64,000 nt of DNA from Flavobacteriales bacterium UBA6772 (GTDB taxonomy: Bacteria > Bacteroidota > Bacteroidia > Flavobacteriales > Flavobacteriaceae), in the NCBI GenBank assembly GCA_905181765.1, contig CAJIYW010000006.1:186001-250000 (forward strand). Reading direction: 5' to 3'. The notes under the pieces were generated by a model. The model did not search any database. It was not told where the DNA came from and saw only the letters and a program-made list of their open reading frames with translations. The position numbers and the translations under genes were made by a program. Positions within the stretch are counted from its first letter, which is position 1. Each line of letters begins with the position of its first letter. Shown piece by piece: positions 19,122-29,673 of the stretch.

Positions 19122-21527
19122 ATGACTAGAAGAATTAAAAAAATAGCAATTATTGGTTCCGGAATTATGGGAAGTGGTATTGCTTGTCATTTTGCTAATA
19201 TTGGTGTAGAAGTTCTTTTATTGGATATTATTCCAAGAGAATTAACAGCTAAAGAAAAAGCAAAAGGATTAACGTTAGAAGACAAAGTTGTTCGTAATCG
19301 TCTCGTAAATGATGCATTAACAACTTCTTTAAAATCGAAACCTTCACCTATTTATCATCAGAAATTTGCAAACAGAATTACTACAGGTAATTTAGAAGAT
19401 GACATTGCAAAGGTTGCAAATGTAGATTGGATTATGGAAGTTGTGGTTGAAAGACTAGATATTAAAAAGATTGTTTTTGAAAAACTAGAAAAACATAGAA
19501 CTCCTGGAACTATTATTTCTTCTAATACTTCTGGTATCCCTATTCAGTTTATGAATGAAGGAAGAAGTGAAGATTTTAAAAAGCATTTTGCCGTAACTCA
19601 CTTTTTTAATCCACCAAGATATTTAAAACTTTTTGAAGTTGTTCCTGGTCCAGATTGCGCCCAAGAAGTTACCGATTTCTTAATGATGTATGGTGAGAAA
19701 TTCTTAGGAAAAACTTCTGTTTTAGCCAAAGATACACCTGCTTTCATAGGAAATAGAATCGGAATTTTCGGAATTCAGTCTTTATTTCATCAAGTAAAAG
19801 AATTAGGCTTAACTGTTGAAGAAGTAGACAAATTAACCGGACCTGTTATTGGTAGACCAAAATCTGCTACTTTTAGAACAGTAGATGTTGTTGGTTTAGA
19901 TACTTTAGTGCATGTTGCAAACGGTATTTATGAAAACTGTCCTAATGATGAAGCCCATGAATTGTTTAAACTTCCTGGTTTTATCAATACCATGATGGAT
20001 AATAAGTGGTTAGGAAGCAAGACAGGACAAGGTTTTTATAAAAAATCTGTCGATGCAAACGGGAAAAAAGAGATTCTAACATTAGATTTAAACACTTTAG
20101 AGTACCGCCCATCTAAGAAAGCAAAATTCGCAACTTTAGAATTAACAAAAAAAATAGACAAACCAATTGATAGATTTAAGGTATTAATTGGCGGAAAAGA
20201 CAAAGCAGGTGAATTCTATAGAAAGAACTTTGCAGCAATGTTTGCCTATATTCAAAATAGAATTCCTGAAATTTCTGACGAGCTATTCAAGATAGACGAT
20301 GCTATGAAAGCTGGTTTTGGTTGGGAAAATGGACCTTTCGAAATTTGGGATGCAGTTGGTATCGAAAAAGGAATTGAGTTAATGAAGCTTGAAGGAACTA
20401 CACCTGCAACTTGGATTACAGATATGTTAGCTTCTGGTGTAACTTCTTTCTACTCAATTAAAGAAGGCGCAACTTATTTTTACGACATTCCTTCGAAATC
20501 TGCAACTAAGAAACCAGGCCAAGAATCATTTATTATTTTAGATAATATTAGAAAATCTAATGCCATATTTAAAAATTCTGGTGTTGTAATTGAAGATATT
20601 GGAGACGGTATTTTAAATTTAGAATTCCAATCTAAAATGAACACCATTGGTGGAGATGTTCTTGCGGGTATTAACAAAGCAATTGATTTAGCAGAAAAAG
20701 ACTTTCAAGGTTTGGTTGTTGGTAATCAAGCTCCAAACTTTTCTGTTGGTGCAAATATTGGTATGATTTTCATGATGGCTGTAGAGCAAGAATATGAAGA
20801 ATTAAATTATGCTATCAAATATTTTCAAGACACCATGATGCGCATGCGTTATTCTTCAATCCCAACTATTTCTGCTCCGCATGGAATGGCTTTAGGTGGT
20901 GGTTGTGAAATTTCTTTACATGCAGATAAAGTCGTTGCAGCAGCAGAAACCTATATGGGATTAGTCGAATTTGGAGTTGGTGTAATTCCTGGTGGTGGTG
21001 GTTCTAAAGAAATGGCTTTAAGAGCATCAGATTCTTTTAGTAAAGGAGATGTAGAACTAAATATTCTACAAGAAAACTTCTTAACCATAGGTATGGCAAA
21101 AGTCTCTACTTCAGGTTATGAAGCATTTGATTTAGGCTTACTTCAAAAAGGAAAAGATGTTATTGTTGTAAATAAAGAGAGACAAATTGCAACTGCAAAA
21201 TCACATGCTAAATTAATGGCAGAAAGTGGTTATACGCAACCTGTTACAAGAAAAGATGTAAAAGTATTAGGGAAACAAGCATTGGGGATGTTCTTAGTAG
21301 GAACAGATGCTATGAAAGATTCTAAATACATTAGTGCACACGATATGAAAATCGCTAATAAGCTAGCCTATGTAATGGCCGGTGGAGATTTATCTGAACC
21401 TACAATGGTTACAGAACAATACCTATTAGACCTAGAAAGAGAGGCCTTTTTATCGCTGTGTACTGAGCGTAAAACGCTAGAGCGAATTCAAAATATGTTA
21501 AAAACTGGAAAACCTTTAAGAAACTAG
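19122..21527 (+). CDS. 3-hydroxyacyl-CoA dehydrogenase / enoyl-CoA hydratase multifunctional protein
   Basis: IAIIGSGIMGSGIACHFANIGVEVLLLDI Rossmann; crotonase GLVVGNQAPNFSVGANIG. Confidence 0.93.
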   Translation: MTRRIKKIAIIGSGIMGSGIACHFANIGVEVLLLDIIPRELTAKEKAKGLTLEDKVVRNRLVNDALTTSLKSKPSPIYHQKFANRITTGNLEDDIAKVANVDWIMEVVVERLDIKKIVFEKLEKHRTPGTIISSNTSGIPIQFMNEGRSEDFKKHFAVTHFFNPPRYLKLFEVVPGPDCAQEVTDFLMMYGEKFLGKTSVLAKDTPAFIGNRIGIFGIQSLFHQVKELGLTVEEVDKLTGPVIGRPKSATFRTVDVVGLDTLVHVANGIYENCPNDEAHELFKLPGFINTMMDNKWLGSKTGQGFYKKSVDANGKKEILTLDLNTLEYRPSKKAKFATLELTKKIDKPIDRFKVLIGGKDKAGEFYRKNFAAMFAYIQNRIPEISDELFKIDDAMKAGFGWENGPFEIWDAVGIEKGIELMKLEGTTPATWITDMLASGVTSFYSIKEGATYFYDIPSKSATKKPGQESFIILDNIRKSNAIFKNSGVVIEDIGDGILNLEFQSKMNTIGGDVLAGINKAIDLAEKDFQGLVVGNQAPNFSVGANIGMIFMMAVEQEYEELNYAIKYFQDTMMRMRYSSIPTISAPHGMALGGGCEISLHADKVVAAAETYMGLVEFGVGVIPGGGGSKEMALRASDSFSKGDVELNILQENFLTIGMAKVSTSGYEAFDLGLLQKGKDVIVVNKERQIATAKSHAKLMAESGYTQPVTRKDVKVLGKQALGMFLVGTDAMKDSKYISAHDMKIANKLAYVMAGGDLSEPTMVTEQYLLDLEREAFLSLCTERKTLERIQNMLKTGKPLRN

Positions 21528-21532
21528 AAATT

Positions 21533-22726
21533 ATGAGCAAACAAGCATATATCGTAAAAGCATATAGAACTGCAGTTGCAAAAGCTCCAAAAGGTGTTTT
21601 TCGCTTTAAACGTGCAGACGAATTAGGTGCAGAAACTATTCAGCACATGATGAAAGAATTACCAAATCTAGACGTAAAACGGATAGATGACGTAATTGTA
21701 GGAAACGCAATGCCAGAGGGTTCTCAAGGATTAAATATGGCACGTTTTATTTCTTTAATAGGATTAAACTCTGTAGATGTTCCTGGAGTTACTGTAAATA
21801 GATTCTGTTCTTCAGGATTAGAAACGATTGCCATGGCTGCAGCGAAAATTCAAGCAGGAATGGCAAGTTGTATTATTGCAGGTGGAGCAGAAAGTATGAG
21901 TTCTGTACCAATGACAGGTTTTAAACCGGAATTGAATTATGACACCATAAAAGACGGTCATGCAGATTATTACTGGGGAATGGGAAATACTGCAGAAGCA
22001 GTAGCAAATCAATTCAAAGTCTCTAGAGAAGACCAAGATGAGTTTGCTTTTAACTCTCATATGAAAGCATTAAAAGCACAGTCAGAGAACCGTTTTCAAG
22101 ATCAAATAGTTCCTATTGAGGTTGAAGAAACATATTTAGGTGCTGACGGAAAGAAAGCAACACGGAAATATACAGTGAACAAAGATGAAGGACCAAGAGC
22201 AGGAACTTCTATTGCTGCTTTGAATAAATTACGTGCTGTTTTTGCGGCTGGTGGAAGTGTTACTGCTGGTAACTCGTCTCAAATGAGTGATGGAGCAGCT
22301 TTTGTAATGGTGATGAGTGAAGAAATGGTAAAAGAGTTAAATATTGAACCTATTGCTCGAGTTGTTAATTATGCTGCAGCTGGCGTAGAACCGAGAATAA
22401 TGGGTATTGGACCTGTTGCTGCTATTCCAAAAGTATTAAAGCAAGCTGGTTTGCAACAAAGCGATATCGAATTGATCGAATTGAATGAAGCTTTTGCATC
22501 GCAATCATTAGCAGTAATGCGAGAGTTAAACTTAAATCAAGATCTTATAAATGTAAACGGCGGTGCCATTGCATTAGGACATCCTTTAGGTTGTACAGGA
22601 GCAAAACTATCTGTGCAATTATTTGATGAAATGCGTAAACGCAATATGAAAAATAAATACGGAATGGTAACCATGTGTGTTGGAACAGGACAGGGTGCAG
22701 CGGGTGTATTTGAATTTCTATCCTAA
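21533..22726 (+). CDS. Acetyl-CoA C-acyltransferase (thiolase)
   Basis: [49 protein letters not shown]. Confidence 0.95.
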   Translation: MSKQAYIVKAYRTAVAKAPKGVFRFKRADELGAETIQHMMKELPNLDVKRIDDVIVGNAMPEGSQGLNMARFISLIGLNSVDVPGVTVNRFCSSGLETIAMAAAKIQAGMASCIIAGGAESMSSVPMTGFKPELNYDTIKDGHADYYWGMGNTAEAVANQFKVSREDQDEFAFNSHMKALKAQSENRFQDQIVPIEVEETYLGADGKKATRKYTVNKDEGPRAGTSIAALNKLRAVFAAGGSVTAGNSSQMSDGAAFVMVMSEEMVKELNIEPIARVVNYAAAGVEPRIMGIGPVAAIPKVLKQAGLQQSDIELIELNEAFASQSLAVMRELNLNQDLINVNGGAIALGHPLGCTGAKLSVQLFDEMRKRNMKNKYGMVTMCVGTGQGAAGVFEFLS

Positions 22727-22890
22727 TTTAAAAATACGTTTCAATTAAGGTATGTAATCTTAATTATTAAAATATAAATAACATTAGAAGATAAAAATAG
22801 AAGAATTCCAGAGGATAACATTGGAGTTTCAAAATAGCAAAAATGCTGATGCCCTATTTATCTCCTATAAAATCTTAAAACAAAATAAAA

Positions 22891-24687
22891 ATGTCAGAAT
22901 TATTAAGAGGTGGTCAGTTTCTTGTTAAAGAAACAAATTGCGAAGATGTATTTACTCCGGAAGACTTTACCGAAGAGCAACAAATGATGAAAGAAGCCGT
23001 GATGGAATTTAATGATCGTGAAATCATTCCTCACAGAGCTCGTTTCGAAGCTAAAGATTATGCTTTAACTGAAGCCGCAATGCGCAAAGCTGGAGAATTA
23101 GGTTTCCTAGGTGTTGCCGTGCCCGAGGAGTTTGGTGGCTTAGGAATGGGATTTGTATCTACAATGCTAACCTGTGATTACATCTCTTCAGGAACAGGTT
23201 CTTTTAGCACCGCTTTTGGTGCACATACAGGAATTGGAACATTGCCAATTACCTTATACGGAACACAAGAACAGAAAGAAAAATATGTGCCTAAATTAGC
23301 TACTGGAGAGTGGTTTGGTTCATATTGCTTAACAGAACCTGGAGCTGGTTCTGATGCAAATTCTGGAAAAACAACTGCAGAAATTTCTGAAGACGGAAAA
23401 TCTTATAAGATTAACGGACAAAAAATGTGGATTTCTAACGCAGGTTTTTGTAGTTTAATGATTGTTTTCGCTAGAATAGAAAATGATAAAAACATTACTG
23501 GTTTTATTGTTGAATATAACAAAGACAACCCCAATGGAATTACCATGGGTGAAGAGGAGCACAAGTTAGGTATTAGAGCCTCTTCAACAAGACAAGTATT
23601 TTTTAATGATACAGTTGTATCCACAGAAAATATGTTAGCAGGTCGTGGAGAAGGTTTTAAAATTGCAATGAATGCCTTAAACGTTGGTCGTATAAAGTTA
23701 GCTGCCGCTTGTTTAGATTCTCAAAGAAGAGTAATTACATATGCAGTGAAATATGCCACAGAGCGTAGACAATTTAAAACACCAATTGCAGATTTTGGAG
23801 CTATCAAAGAAAAGTTAGCAGAAATGACTACCGACACTTATGTTGGTGAATCTGCTTCTTACAGAGCTGCAAAAGATATTGAAGATAGAATTGCACTAAG
23901 AGTTGCTGCTGGTAATACGCACCAAGAAGCAGAACTAAAAGGAGTAGAAGAATATGCTATAGAATGTTCTATTTTAAAAGTTGCCGTATCTGAAGATGTG
24001 CAAAGTTGTGCAGATGAGGGAATTCAAATTTTTGGTGGAATGGGATTCTCTGAAGAAACTCCAATGGAGTCTGCGTGGAGAGATGCAAGAATTGCACGTA
24101 TCTACGAAGGTACAAATGAAATTAACAGAATGCTTGCTGTTGGTATGTTGGTAAAAAAGGCAATGAAAGGTCATATAGATTTATTAGGTCCTGCAACGAA
24201 AGTTGCTGATGACTTGATGGGAATACCTTCTTTTGAGACTCCAGATTACTCTGAATTATTTTCTGAAGAAAAGGATATGATTGCAAAAATGAAGAAAACC
24301 TTTTTAATGGTTGCTGGTTCAGCAATTCAGAAATTTGGTCCAGATTTAGACAAGCATCAACAATTGTTAATTGCAGCATCAGATATTTTAATTGAAATAT
24401 ACATGTCTGAATCTGCAATTTTAAGAACAGAAAAAAATGCAAAACGTTTTGGAGCAGCTTCTCAATCGGTACAAATTGCAATGTCTAGATTATATTTATA
24501 TCATGCAGTAGACACCATTGCGAAAAAAGGAAAAGAAACTATTATTTCTTTTGCTAAAGATGACGAACAACGCATGTTATTAATGGGCTTAAAACGTTTT
24601 TCTAAATATACTAATTACCCGAATATTGTAGAATTACGCGATGAAATTGCAGAAAAATTAAAAGCAGAAAACAAATACTGTTTTTAA
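22891..24687 (+). CDS. Acyl-CoA dehydrogenase
   Basis: YCLTEPGAGSDANS, QIFGGMGFSEETPMESAWRDARIARIYEGTNEINR. Confidence 0.95.
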   Translation: MSELLRGGQFLVKETNCEDVFTPEDFTEEQQMMKEAVMEFNDREIIPHRARFEAKDYALTEAAMRKAGELGFLGVAVPEEFGGLGMGFVSTMLTCDYISSGTGSFSTAFGAHTGIGTLPITLYGTQEQKEKYVPKLATGEWFGSYCLTEPGAGSDANSGKTTAEISEDGKSYKINGQKMWISNAGFCSLMIVFARIENDKNITGFIVEYNKDNPNGITMGEEEHKLGIRASSTRQVFFNDTVVSTENMLAGRGEGFKIAMNALNVGRIKLAAACLDSQRRVITYAVKYATERRQFKTPIADFGAIKEKLAEMTTDTYVGESASYRAAKDIEDRIALRVAAGNTHQEAELKGVEEYAIECSILKVAVSEDVQSCADEGIQIFGGMGFSEETPMESAWRDARIARIYEGTNEINRMLAVGMLVKKAMKGHIDLLGPATKVADDLMGIPSFETPDYSELFSEEKDMIAKMKKTFLMVAGSAIQKFGPDLDKHQQLLIAASDILIEIYMSESAILRTEKNAKRFGAASQSVQIAMSRLYLYHAVDTIAKKGKETIISFAKDDEQRMLLMGLKRFSKYTNYPNIVELRDEIAEKLKAENKYCF

Positions 24688-24712
24688 ACCAATTTAAATT
24701 TAGTTGATTGTT

Positions 24713-24742
24713 AAGAAGACCATCTGTATTGATGGTCTTCTT
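24713..24742. terminator. Intrinsic terminator of the fad operon
   Basis: AAGAAGACCATC-tgtatt-GATGGTCTTCTT. Confidence 0.85.
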
Positions 24743-24900
24743 TTATGATGATATATTGAATTTTATTCTCCTTCTAAAAATCTTAAAGGAATCTGTTTAT
24801 CCAAGTAAAAAAAAGATAATATTTTAAAAAATAAAAGAGTTTAAAAAGAGCTAATTGCTTTTTTATCAATACTTTTGCACGAAATTTGAAAACACAAGAA

Positions 24901-25346
24901 TGAAACGTATTAAAGAATATAAGAAACTTTTTAAAGTAGAAGGTCCTATTAATTTAAAAGAATTAAAAACGGCTTACAGAGGTTTGGTAAAAGAATGGCA
25001 TCCAGATAAATTTCAAGATCAAGAAAAAAAGGATGAAGCAGACGTTATGAGTACTCAAATTATAGATGGTTACCATTTTTTAGTTAGCATTGCTCCAGAA
25101 ACTAAAGAAGCTAATTTAGAGGCTTATAAAACTACGATTACAGAATTTCAGGTTTCAGATTGGCATCATAAAAGTATGCTCTTAGAAGTTACTTTTACAG
25201 ATGGTAATAAATATGAATATTTTGGTGTTAGCAAAATCCTTTTCGGAAAATTTGTAAACGCAAAATCTATGAATAACTTTGGAAAAAGAAATATATTTAA
25301 TTCTTTCACTTATAGAAAATCTATGAAAGCTGCCGTAACGGTGTAA
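24901..25346 (+). CDS. J-domain-like protein with C-terminal KTSC-like domain
   Basis: LKTAYRGLVKEWHPDKFQ (HPD motif); EVTFTDGNKYEYFGVSKILFGKFVNAKSMNNFGKRN. Confidence 0.75.
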
Positions 25347-25387
25347 GCATTTTTAGATTCCTGCTTTTGCAGAAATAATAGTAAATA

Positions 25388-25423
25388 AAAAAAGAGATTA
25401 CATTAATGTAATCTCTTTTTTTT
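25388..25423. terminator. Intrinsic bidirectional terminator
   Basis: AAAAAAAGAGATTACATTAATGTAATCTCTTTTTTT. Confidence 0.88.
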
Positions 25424-25443
25424 ATTAAACACGTCACTCAAGC

Positions 25444-26394
25444 TTATTTTAAGGCACCTATATAACGTTCTGCATCTAATGCTGCCATACAACCGGTACC
25501 TGCAGCTGTTACTGCCTGCCTATATTCTTTATCCTGAATATCTCCAGCAGCAAAAACTCCTGGTAAATTAGTTTTAGTAGTTTTTCCTTGCGTTATTAAA
25601 TACCCTGTATCATCCATATCTAAAACACCTTTAAATAAATCTGAATTCGGTGTGTGCCCGATTGCAATAAACACACCAGTTACATTGATGTTGTGCGTGT
25701 CTTTTGTCTTATTATTAATTACTCTAACCCCTTCAACCACATTAGAACCTAAAACCTCCTCGATTTCTGTATTGTATAAAACCTCAATATTTTTAGTTTT
25801 TTCAACTCTATGCTGCATCGCTTTGGAAGCCCTCATAAAATCTTTACGCACTAGAATTGTTACTTTGCTACAAATATTAGCTAAATAGGTTGCCTCTTCT
25901 GCTGCCGTATCACCTGCACCAACTACTACAACATCTTGCCCTTTATAGAAAAAACCATCACAAGTTGCACAAGCAGATACTCCTCCACCAATTAAACGCT
26001 GCTCGCTTTCTATACCAAGATATTTTGCAGTTGCTCCTGTAGAGATAATAATTGTCTCTGCTTCGATATGTCTACTTTCATCTACAACAACTTTATGAAT
26101 TCCGCCAACCTTGTCACTTAATGTTACTTTGGTAACTAAACCAAAACGAACTTCCGTTCCAAAACGTTCTGCTTGCTTTTTTAGGTCCTCCATCATTGCT
26201 GGGCCATCTGTACCTTCTGCATATCCCGGAAAATTATCTACTTCTGTTGTTGTAGTTAATTGACCTCCCATTTGCATTCCTGTATACATAATAGGATTCA
26301 TGTCTGCTCTAGCTGCATAAATTGCGGCAGTATAACCGGCAGGACCAGAACCTATAATTAAACATTTTATTTTTTCTATTGTATCTGACATCAT
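25444..26394 (-). CDS. trxB: Thioredoxin-disulfide reductase
   Basis: IIGSGPAGYTAAIYAARA, SACATCDGFFYKGQDVVVVGAGDTAAEEA. Confidence 0.95.
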   Translation of the reverse strand: MMSDTIEKIKCLIIGSGPAGYTAAIYAARADMNPIMYTGMQMGGQLTTTTEVDNFPGYAEGTDGPAMMEDLKKQAERFGTEVRFGLVTKVTLSDKVGGIHKVVVDESRHIEAETIIISTGATAKYLGIESEQRLIGGGVSACATCDGFFYKGQDVVVVGAGDTAAEEATYLANICSKVTILVRKDFMRASKAMQHRVEKTKNIEVLYNTEIEEVLGSNVVEGVRVINNKTKDTHNINVTGVFIAIGHTPNSDLFKGVLDMDDTGYLITQGKTTKTNLPGVFAAGDIQDKEYRQAVTAAGTGCMAALDAERYIGALK

Positions 26395-26528
26395 ATTATC
26401 TATCGAGTTTGGAATCGTAAAAATATAGTTTTTTGTTATTTCTCATAGGGAATGTTTATAAGTTTTAACAATGAAAATATAACTCAATTTAATTAAAGAT
26501 TTATCTTGAATAATAAACATTAATTTAA

Positions 26529-26558
26529 TTGCTTTTTTACAAAAAGAATGTATCTTTG
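26529..26558 (+). promoter_or_regulatory. Bacteroidetes sigma promoter driving tRNA-Pro
   Basis: TTG (26529-26531), 19-nt spacer, TATCTTTG (26551-26558). Confidence 0.7.
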
Positions 26559-26583
26559 CAGACCTTAAATGAGCAATCATTTT

Positions 26584-26658
26584 CGGGGTGTAGCGTAGCC
26601 CGGTCATCGCGCCTCGTTTGGGACGAGGAGGTCGCAGGTTCGAATCCTGCCACCCCGA
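26584..26658 (+). tRNA. tRNA-Pro (anticodon TGG)
   Basis: Acceptor CGGGGTG/CACCCCG, anticodon arm CCTCGTTTGGGACGAGG, T arm GCAGGTTCGAATCCTGC. Confidence 0.95.
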
Positions 26659-26660
26659 CT

Positions 26661-26695
26661 AAAAGCCATGATAATCTAATTTATCATGGCTTTTA
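26661..26695 (+). terminator. Terminator after tRNA-Pro
   Basis: AAAAGCCATGATAAtctaaTTTATCATGGCTTTTA. Confidence 0.85.
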
Positions 26696-27012
26696 TCTTT
26701 TTATAAAATATAATTTTTATTCAATATTTAGTCACAAAAAAAATAAAACAAAATTAAAAGCTATATTTTTAATTCGCTTTACTTTTTACAAAGGCAGAAA
26801 TACAGTTAAATACTAATATAAAATTCACAACTGATTTACAAGTTTCTACGCACATCCTATAGTAGCAGAAATAAATACGTTTTCTAGCGATATCAGATTT
26901 TATACAAACCTAATTTAATAATACAAAAAACATAATTCAAAATCAATAATTCAGAATAATTCAAAGATCTACTCAAATTCCTTTTTCTTTCAGTAATTAT
27001 GAAAATATTATT

Positions 27013-27040
27013 GTTTAAGTGATTCGTTAATTCCTTAAAC
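27013..27040. promoter_or_regulatory. Putative TetR operator, copy 1
   Basis: Perfect inverted repeat GTTTAAG-N14-CTTAAAC directly 5' of the TATATTTG -7 element (27046-27053). Confidence 0.7.
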
Positions 27041-27070
27041 ATTCGTATATTTGTATAAAATATAATTATT

Positions 27071-27733
27071 ATGGCTCGCAAGAAAAACATCAGTAAAGAC
27101 AACTTAATTTCTTGGTACATGGAGTTTGTACTAGAACACAATCACCACCCTAAATCTGTATTTAGTTTCGCTAAAGAAAACAATTTTGAAGAAGCAGACT
27201 TTTATAAATTCTATGGTTCATTTGAAGCGATAGAGCAATCTATTTTTAGTGAATTCTTTAACAATACAATAAAGATGCTCGCTAAAAGTGAAGACTATCC
27301 CAATTACGATGCTCGAAACAAACTATTGAGCTTCTATTTTACATTTTTTGAGATGCTAACGGCAAACAGAAGCTACGTTGTGTATGCTCTGAAGGGTAAT
27401 GAAAATGTTATAAAATTAAAATCTTTAAAATTATTAAAAGATTTAAAACAAGACTTTAAAACGTTTGCAAATAATATTGGTATTGAGAAAATAGATCTTC
27501 AACAAGAAAAATTAGGTGAAATTCAAGACAAAGCGACGCAAGAATCTTCTTGGATACAATTAGTACTTACTATGAAGTTTTGGCTAGATGACACTTCTGC
27601 CTCATTCGAAAAAACAGATATTTTTATTGAAAAATCTGTAAATGCTCGATTTGACTTATTAGATATAAAACCATTAAAAAGCATTATTGATTTCGGGAAA
27701 TTTATTTTAAAAGAAAAAGTTAACTTCAATTAA
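27071..27733 (+). CDS. TetR family transcriptional regulator
   Basis: HTH-type N-terminus with VFSFAKENNFEEADFYKFYGSFEAIEQSIFSEFF; heads the island. Confidence 0.8.
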   Translation: MARKKNISKDNLISWYMEFVLEHNHHPKSVFSFAKENNFEEADFYKFYGSFEAIEQSIFSEFFNNTIKMLAKSEDYPNYDARNKLLSFYFTFFEMLTANRSYVVYALKGNENVIKLKSLKLLKDLKQDFKTFANNIGIEKIDLQQEKLGEIQDKATQESSWIQLVLTMKFWLDDTSASFEKTDIFIEKSVNARFDLLDIKPLKSIIDFGKFILKEKVNFN

Positions 27734-27739
27734 GAAGCA

Positions 27740-29045
27740 ATGAAAACGATAGATTCTATACCTACATCCAAAATACAACGTGCATCAAAGCTAGTTACCA
27801 CTGGGGCTAAAATCGGTGTAAATTATTTAAAATATTATGGTGATAAATTCACAAAATCAGAAGAAGAGGCGAAAGAGAAATTAAACACGAATAATGCAGA
27901 AGACATTTACAATGGCCTGCAACAACTTAAAGGAAGTGCTTTAAAAGTAGCACAGATGCTAAGTATGGAAAAAAGTGTTTTACCTAGAGCGTATGTAGAA
28001 AAGTTTTCACTTTCTCAATTCTCTGTACCTCCCTTATCCCCTGCTTTAGTTGTAAAAACTTTTAAAAGGTACTTTGGAAAAGATCCGAATGAAATTTATG
28101 ATAAGTTTGATACTGTTTCTACAAATGCAGCAAGTATAGGGCAAGTGCATAGAGCAGAAAAAAACGGTAAAAAATTAGCTGTAAAAATTCAATATCCGGG
28201 AATAGCAGATAGTATTACCTCCGATTTATCAATGGTAAAACCGATTGCTGTTAAAATGTTTAATATTAGAGGTAAAGATTCTGATAGATATTTTAAAGAA
28301 GTAGAAAGCAAGCTGGTTGAAGAGACTAATTACGTTTTAGAAGTGGAACAAAGTATTGCAATTGTTGCTGCATGCAAACACATACCGCACTTAAATTTCC
28401 CCAATTATTATGCTGATTTATCTTCGGATAGAATCATAACAATGGATTGGATGAACGGATTGCATTTGTCTGAATTTTCAACAAATAACCAAGAAGTATC
28501 TAACAAGTTGGCGCAAGCTTTATGGGATTTTTATATGTTCCAAATTCATACTTTGAAAAAAGTACATGCAGATCCACATCCTGGAAATTTTTTAGTATCT
28601 CCAGAAAACGAGCTAATTGTCATTGATTTTGGATGTATGAAAACGATTCCGATGGATTTTTACACACCTTACTTTGAATTGGCCAAGCCAGAATGCATTA
28701 ATGATCCTGTACTTTTTGAACAAAAATTATATGAATTAGAAATCTTAAGAGAAAGATGATTCTGAAGATGAATTGCACTTTTTTAGAGGTATGTTTCATG
28801 AAATGTTAAGTTTATTTACACAACCTTTTCATGAAGAAGAATTCGATTTTTCTGATGATATCTTTTTTGGACAAATCTCTGATTTAGGGAGTAAGTACAT
28901 GAAAAGTTCTGAATTAAAAAACATGAATGGCAATAGAGGTTCTAAGCACTTTATTTACATTAACAGAACCTTTTTTGGGTTGTATAATTTAATGCACGAT
29001 TTAAAAGGAAAAGAAATTAGAATTAACAATTACAAAAATTTATAA
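27740..29045 (+). CDS. ABC1/AarF/UbiB atypical kinase (frameshifted near 28757)
   Basis: LKGSALKVAQMLSME (KxGQ-type), ASIGQVHRAEKNGKKLAVKIQYPG, VHADPHPGNFLV, VIDFGCMK; second ORF 28773-29045 rejoins as LREDDSEDELHFFRGMF. Confidence 0.9.
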
Positions 29046-29668
29046 TGGCTTTTTTTAACTTTGATGACATACAAAACCTAGAGAAAATTTATAAAATAAA
29101 TTTAATAAATAGCTGTTCTGGTTTTAAATCTGCAAATCTGTTGGGATCCATATCGGAAGAAGGAATTTCTAATGTAGCTGTTTTTAGTTCGGTTACACAT
29201 TTAGGATCTAAGCCACCTACGCTAGGTTTTATTTTACGTCCTACAACTGTTCCCAGAGATACTTACAAGAATATAAAAGATTCAGGTATTTTCACAATAA
29301 ACCATATTCATCAAGACATCATAGAAGATGCGCATCATACCTCGGCAAAATACCCAAAAGAAGTATCAGAATTTGATATGACTGGACTAGAAGAAGAGTT
29401 CAAAGGAAATTTTAAAGCTCCTTTTGTAAAAGGTGCTCCAGTACAAATGAGTATGAAATTTATAGAGGAAGTATATGTTCCTTCTAATGATGTAATGCTA
29501 ATTGTGTCTCAAATTCAAGAGCTGTATATTGATGACGCTTTATTGCAAGAAGATGGCTTAATTAATTTATCTAAAGGAAACGTAGCCGCCATTAACGGTT
29601 TAGACACCTATGCAATTCCGCAATTTAACAAACAATTGTCTTACCAAAGACCAAAAAAAATAAGTTAA
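29045..29668 (+). CDS. Flavin reductase family protein (FMN-binding split barrel)
   Basis: SSVTHLGSKPPTLGFILRPTTVPRDTYKNIKDSGIFTINHI. Confidence 0.82.
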   Translation: MAFFNFDDIQNLEKIYKINLINSCSGFKSANLLGSISEEGISNVAVFSSVTHLGSKPPTLGFILRPTTVPRDTYKNIKDSGIFTINHIHQDIIEDAHHTSAKYPKEVSEFDMTGLEEEFKGNFKAPFVKGAPVQMSMKFIEEVYVPSNDVMLIVSQIQELYIDDALLQEDGLINLSKGNVAAINGLDTYAIPQFNKQLSYQRPKKIS

Positions 29669-29673
29669 CGTGT

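Noticed and set aside
20835-20855. GATGCGCATGCGTTA resembling the MarR box inside the hydroxyacyl-CoA dehydrogenase gene
   Set aside because: It encodes conserved MMRMRYSS residues, lacks the TTTACTATGC...TGCATAA flanks and is well inside coding sequence.
24855-24900. N-terminal extension of the J-domain protein (MLFYQYFCTKFENTR)
   Set aside because: The stretch contains a TACTTTTG -7 promoter element (24870-24877); the true start is most likely ATG 24901.
26529-26816. 95-aa ORF over the tRNA-Pro region
   Set aside because: It reads through the tRNA gene, its promoter and its terminator; clearly non-coding.
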